A stretch of 64,000 nt of DNA. Source: Spirogloea muscicola. Taxonomy: Eukaryota; Streptophyta; Zygnematophyceae; Spirogloeales; Spirogloeaceae. The stretch is from NCBI GenBank assembly GCA_009602725.1, contig WELB01000011.1, positions 1,160,343 to 1,224,342 on the forward strand. The letters are read 5' to 3'. The notes under the pieces are model-generated. The model ran no database searches, had not been told where the DNA came from, and saw only the letters and a list, made by a program, of their open reading frames with translations. The translations under genes were made by a program, and so were the position numbers. This document shows, piece after piece, positions 59,306 through 64,000 of the stretch; the stretch's first letter is position 1, and each line of letters starts with the position of its first letter.

Positions 59306-61399
59306 ATGGGCAAGGACCCGTCCTCCTCCCAGAACGTGCTCAAGCTCCCCAAGGACATGCGCGGCCGCTGGTCGTCCGACAGGCAGGCCCTCGGCACCTC
59401 GACCGTAGTCGCGCATCTGCCGCGATTACTCAAAGCTGCGCCTTGCTTGTTGCGGCCATGTGTGCGGCATGCTGGGTGCTGGTCCTTCCTTGAGAATGTT
59501 GACGGGCTGCGTCGTGATCACAGTCGATCGGAGCCTGTTTTCGTGAGGACCCATCATTGAGCATGACCTCGGCTGCAGCTCAGCACTGTGCCTCGACTGC
59601 AGGTACAGAGCAGCACAGCTGAAGCTCGTGGACATCATGCACGCACGCGCAGCGACGCCTCAGAAGCCCATCTTGCGGCCGCTGCTTCGCGACGAGGCGC
59701 GCAAGCACATTGGCGACACCGGCCTTCTGGATCACCTGCTCAAGCACATGACCGACACCGTCGTCGGCTCTGGCGAGCGCTTCCGTAGACGTCACAACAC
59801 GGAGGGCGCCATGGAGTACTGGCTGGAGGCTGCTGACCTCATGGGGCTACGCCAGGTGACAAGTTGTTGCTCTACTGTCAACAACAGCTGCAGCTAGTTG
59901 ACATGCACATGAAATAGCGGCACAATGTAGTAAAGCAATAGCTGTGCATATCAGAAGCTGCAGATCTTGCCTACACAGCTTCTTGGAGGGCTTGATCACG
60001 CACGTTGCACTGCTCTGCTTCTCTGATGGATCTGCCCGCAGAGTGGCAACCACCCATTCAGCAGCTTTTAACGCTGCCCACTGCCACCTGCCAGAAAAAT
60101 GGTATCTTGGACCAGTTGTGGGTGCCTCCTCCTGGCTGGCGTCCGGGGCACCACCCATATGGACACTGCAGTGGGAACTGCAGCAGCGGGAAGCAGGTGA
60201 TGAGCACGAGGGTGGCGGCTGCGCCATCATTGACATCAGGTGCAGATGGTGGGGCCCTCTCTGACCTGGAGTGGCGGCTGACGGAAATGCAGGATGAAAT
60301 GACAGCACACAGCGAGGTATGTGGCTGCCACTGATGCAAGCACTCTCGGCTGACACACTTCATATTAGCCTTGGATCTGAGTGATGGTGCAATTTATGAC
60401 CTTGGTTGATGCTGTAAGCAGCTTGTGAAGAAGGAAATGGAGGTGGTGAAAGGGGAGCTTTCAACCCTGCAGGAGCGCTGCGCTATGCTGCAGAATGACC
60501 TTGATGCATTGGAGAACTGCCGCAAGGTAAGAAGGCGGTAGCTTGCAGTATGCAGGCTGCTGAAGCAGGCTCAATCGACTCCTCTGTTAATGCGTGCCTG
60601 CTAAAGAGGACCTACTTGACTAAGGCTGTTTTGCATGGCTCTTCCAATCAATAGACCCACAAGTAACAAATCCTTCGAGATCTCTCATGTCACCACAAAA
60701 GCCTTCGGGTGCTCTTTCATCCACGACTGTCAGCGTGATGAGAAGGAAAGGCGAGAGAAGCAGAAAGCGCTACTGTTCAAGCTGTCCCCTGCCATCTTGA
60801 AAGTAAGAGACTGATTTGACGATATTGTGCCTACTTTTGAGTGAATGCATAGACTTGTGAACTCGCGAGTAGGCAGCTGACGTTTTGTGCCAAGGTCTTT
60901 GCCAACTTGTTCAAGCTTGTGGATGTCACACTTGGCAGGTCCAAGAGCGAGTTGCTGGTCTGCAGCATGACGACCCTCAGCAAACGGCAGAGCTTGTCTC
61001 TCAGGTGCTTGCCAGGTAAACCTCACACCTTTGACAAAGATTGTGTTACCACGGATGGCACCTTGGACAACTCATGTGTGCTCTTGTCAAGACAATGTGT
61101 TGGTGGTTGTTCGAAGACCAGTCTTTCCATCCTGAGAGTGGTGGTGTTGAGTAAGTTGAATGTCTCAACGTACAAGATGGTAAAAGCCAAAAATATTACC
61201 GAACTGTCACACTGTTACAGCGTGGGACTAACTATGATGTGGAAGGTGAAGCGCACATGCAGGTACGCCTGGCCTCCTCCTTAAGTCTGCCCCGCACTGT
61301 CTGAGCTTGTCTCGAAACGACTCCGGGTGCTCCAGATACAACTCATTGAAGGGCATCACACTGCTGTCAGCGCAGCTGGAAGCCTGGATAACGGAATAG
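59306..61399 (+). CDS. DYAD/AMEIOTIC1 (SWI1)-like protein
   Basis: Eight exons join in frame: 59306-59382, 59603-59855, 60095-60316, 60422-60526, 60734-60802, 60873-61015, 61221-61262 and 61336-61399, giving 324 residues. The core is strongly DYAD/AM1: RWSSDRYRAAQLKLVDIM, RPLLRDEARKHIGDTGLLDH, LLKHMTDTVVGSGERFRRRH, NTEGAMEYWLEAADL and LWVPPPGWRPG. A coiled coil follows (VKKEMEVVKGELSTLQERC and RDEKERREKQKALLFKL). In land plants these proteins protect cohesin against WAPL in early meiosis; that role here is by family only. The protein is about half the plant length. Intron 1 has a GC donor (59383). The last two exons are chosen by phase and have no homology support. Confidence 0.82.
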
Positions 61400-61953
61400 G
61401 TCACAATTCCTCCATGCAAGATCCCACCAACTGCAGATCTCCCCAACTCTAATCGTCTGAGTATGACTGCGTAGTATAAGGTGCCATCCCATCAACCCCT
61501 TCGTACGGCACGAGTTGCCACCACTGCTCCTCTCTTACAGTAGGGTAGCATCAAGCTCAGGCCTGGTGCGAGCAACTTGGCAAGGTGTGGTAGTGCGTGA
61601 ATAGTGCGTGGTAGTGCGTGGATAGCTCTCTTGAGAAATTCAGGTCACGAATGCCTGTAGCAGCCACGTGCTGTTGACAGTGACATCTGCTTGGCTATTG
61701 TGAGGACAACAGCCCTGGGAGCATTGCGCGATCGTCTTTCATGCCAGCTGGGAAGCTGATCTACAACATGCTTCACGCTTGATGCTTCCAGAGTTTAGAG
61801 ATGCTCCAATAGTCTATCAAAGAACCCAGCAAAGACTCCTAGGTTTGAGTAAGGGCAATACTTGAAGACATAACTCCGGTCAAGGCTAAGAGCTTTAGCT
61901 GCAAGTAGACCACAAGCAGGACACAACTCGGTTTTACAGTCCTCTCACATCAA
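61400..61953. other. Convergent 3' flank of AM1-like and SSUH2-like genes
   Basis: No gene seen. A short direct repeat of GTGCGTGGTA/GTGCGTGAATA type lies at about 61590-61625. On the minus strand a TGTAA motif follows the SSUH2 stop by about 20 bases. Confidence 0.45.
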
Positions 61954-64000
61954 TCAAGTATGCAGGTGTTTCAAGAATCTGACAAGAGCAAGGGGATGAA
62001 AATGATAAAAATGATTCTGAGAAACAACCAGCGCTCCTGCCTTTGCAGTCATGCATGATGGCCAGCAGATTTGACCATAACAGCAGCACCATGCAACACT
62101 GCACTTCACAGGGTAATCCTCTGCATAGATTCTACGGTCGAGTCCAAGGAGGTAGAATGAGAAGGATGTGTGGTTGCTCTGCATGACTGCCCTGGTGATG
62201 GGCACCGCCCTGAGGATGTGACGCTCGCACAACAACCGGGCGCCCTTAGGTATTGCTGGCCTCTCGGCCAGTACCTGATGCACGGTCACAGACGAAGGGC
62301 AAAGCTGTTTGGCACCGAAATGAAGTAGTAAAAGAGCATATAAACATCAGCAATATCTCACAGGTGCAGGTCAGATTTTACAGCCTCTCCTGCAATCTGA
62401 GACCGACTTCTTGCCAGAAAACATCAGTGGAGACAACAGCATCTGCCAATTGCCTGATTGGAAATAAGGTTTCAGCTGAGCAACTGCTCACATCAGCATC
62501 CATTTCAAAGTTGGGTACACAAAACCTTTGCAGGTTTGCTAGAGAGTTGAATGCTACCTTGGCAGACAAGCTGGAAAGTCGACTGCTCCCTGGGAAGAGA
62601 GCGGGGGCACAAGGGAGGGCCTGCATCTTGAAGAGCTCCGTGCCTCTGGCATGCTTCACCACCCATTCCGGCACTTTCACGCCCTTGGCAGGGTTGCTCA
62701 CTCGAGTCCGTGACAGATTGGTCCTGTGAAGGCAAGCCGATAGAGTCGAGTGTATCATTCAGAGGCTGGGTTTGGAGTGGCTCATCTCCATAAGAATGGT
62801 CTCACTGCCAGAGCTGTGTATACTGAAAGGTCCGGGCCAGATGGAGGATCGGGACCTTCTGTCTAAGCTGGCAAAGTGCTTGCATCAGCAACATAGTGCA
62901 TCAATTGTCCATCATGTGCCCAAGGCAGTAACTATGTGCCCTCATGCTTGCTTACCAGGACACAATGAGCACCCTTCGAGTGATGACTGACCCTAGTCCC
63001 CGACAGGGAGGGCATCGCACTTTCTTCCGCGACTTGCACTTTGCACAGAGCACCATGCCACTGCCACTGCAGTGCTGGCATCCAAGATTGAAGTATGCCC
63101 ACATTCTGCAGGAAATGCTTTACTGAGTACATCTCAGTCGGGCACTTGAACACATTCAATTGCCGTCCATGCTGGACGCCTCGTGAGAATAAAGAGTGGT
63201 AACAGATTGAGCCACTTCTAGTAGACAGAGATAAAGGCAAGGAACTCAAAATCAATTTCCAGACTTGCTGCTACATCTAGACACAAGCTACAAGGCCTTC
63301 TCCTTCAAGAAACTCTCGGAGGACCTAAAGCACCTCTCAAGTGCGGAGGCGTCGCTATGTGAGAGTGTCCTCCCTGTGCCCTTACAGTAAATACACTTCT
63401 TCATTCCGTCCGTTGTGAAGCAGTTGCTGCATGGCAGCTCGCCCTTCCCGATGCACTCTGCACGCCAATAAAGACAGGCCTCTGTCATGCCCCTGTAGCA
63501 TTAAGTCATGGTCGGCACTTCCAACTTACCTACGTCACCTAAGAAAGGTTCCAGTGCAATTTATATATGATTGTAGAAGACATTTTGCTGATAAGAGGCA
63601 TCTGCCAGTGCTTACAACTCGTCGAACAAAGTGAGTGCAAACTTGCACTTTGGCATGTCTCTTTGTAGGAGAAGCATCACGGTGAAGCCACGTGAAAAAG
63701 GTGCGACAAGCATATGGTTATTTGCAGGGTGACGAGCTCCAGCACAAGGCCCACAATGTGGATGCGGAAGTTGGAGTGAAAACCAACCTGGACAGCGTAC
63801 TACAGACTCAGAGTGAGGAAGCCTGAGGCGAGCTTCTCCGGTCTGAAACAGCTCTGGTGCTAGCCCGACAACGGAGACATCCCAGGGGCCTGGGATGGCG
63901 CCTTGCGCCTCGCCGTCCACAGGGGCCCCGGTATACGGCTCCCTCTCCTGCACGACTTTCCTCGTCTCCACAAAGCTCTCCAGCGTGCCCGTATATGCAC
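61954..64000 (-). CDS. SSUH2-like protein, 5' end beyond the window
   Basis: In minus order from the right edge: LESFVETRKVVQEREPYTGA then PVDGEAQGAIPGPWDVSVVG, matching the ETFSEAR...EPY.GGPVDG...PWEV opening of SSUH2. Next HSESVVRCPG; a DnaJ-type zinc ribbon in GKGELPCSNC...KKCIYCKGTGR (about 63380-63460); exons near 63000-63110 and 62390-62720 (VPEWVVKHARGTELFK; LADAVVSTDVFWQEVG). The C-terminus is ARLLCERHILRAVPITRAV then FYLLGLDRRIYAEDYP, with the stop at 61954. The family has CxxCxGxG zinc modules; its biochemical role is poorly known (human SSUH2 is linked to tooth development). Confidence 0.82.

Overview
The window looks like nuclear DNA of a green-lineage organism, most likely a unicellular green alga. 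Genes are split by many short GT-AG introns. Several families are plant-type (ALF4, two-B-box BBX, DYAD/AM1, plant-style NUP93 and GBA2), and interstitial TTTAGGG-type telomere motifs occur. I cannot fix the class from sequence alone.

Layout: nine host genes form islands separated by belts of mobile DNA. 7-5524 (+) NUP93 nucleoporin, converging on 5748-9850 (-) UFSP2, a UFM1-specific protease. 9851-11003 is a divergent promoter interval packed with short LINE tails. 11004-15815 (+) ALF4/glomulin. 16601-17737 (+) a 138-residue double B-box protein, converging on 18436-21635 (-) PRMT6-type arginine methyltransferase. 21680-26000 holds a MITE, a decayed PIF/Harbinger element and several LINE copies. 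26440-28500 holds a retroelement fossil with large inverted repeats. 30328-39360 (-) is non-lysosomal glucosylceramidase (GBA2 type). 40466-45300 is a LINE nest. 45914-55329 (+) is WDR6. 55330-59305 is repeat-rich and includes a 480-bp CT tract. 59306-61399 (+) is a DYAD/AM1 (SWI1)-like protein, converging on 61954-64000 (-), an SSUH2-like protein that runs off the right edge.

The host genes are unrelated housekeeping functions (nuclear pore, UFMylation, cullin-RING control, transcription, arginine methylation, glucosylceramide turnover, tRNA modification, meiosis-type chromatin) and do not form a pathway together.

The most interesting layer is the LINE population. Several families of non-LTR retrotransposon end their ORF in almost the same short peptide (xDLxLLTRGY, then stop). 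Each is followed by a 3' tail with a GGCTGG...CCAGCC stem-loop, about 20 further bases, and a CTTTCTT-like end. Copies range from 2.35 kb down to about 30 bp consisting of the tail alone. Four carry readable target-site duplications (8, 13, 16 and about 7 bp), two of them inside another LINE. Insertions tend to follow purine runs such as AAG or GAAGA, which are also the complement of the tail's own end, so the tails may create new targets for themselves and build the nests seen here.
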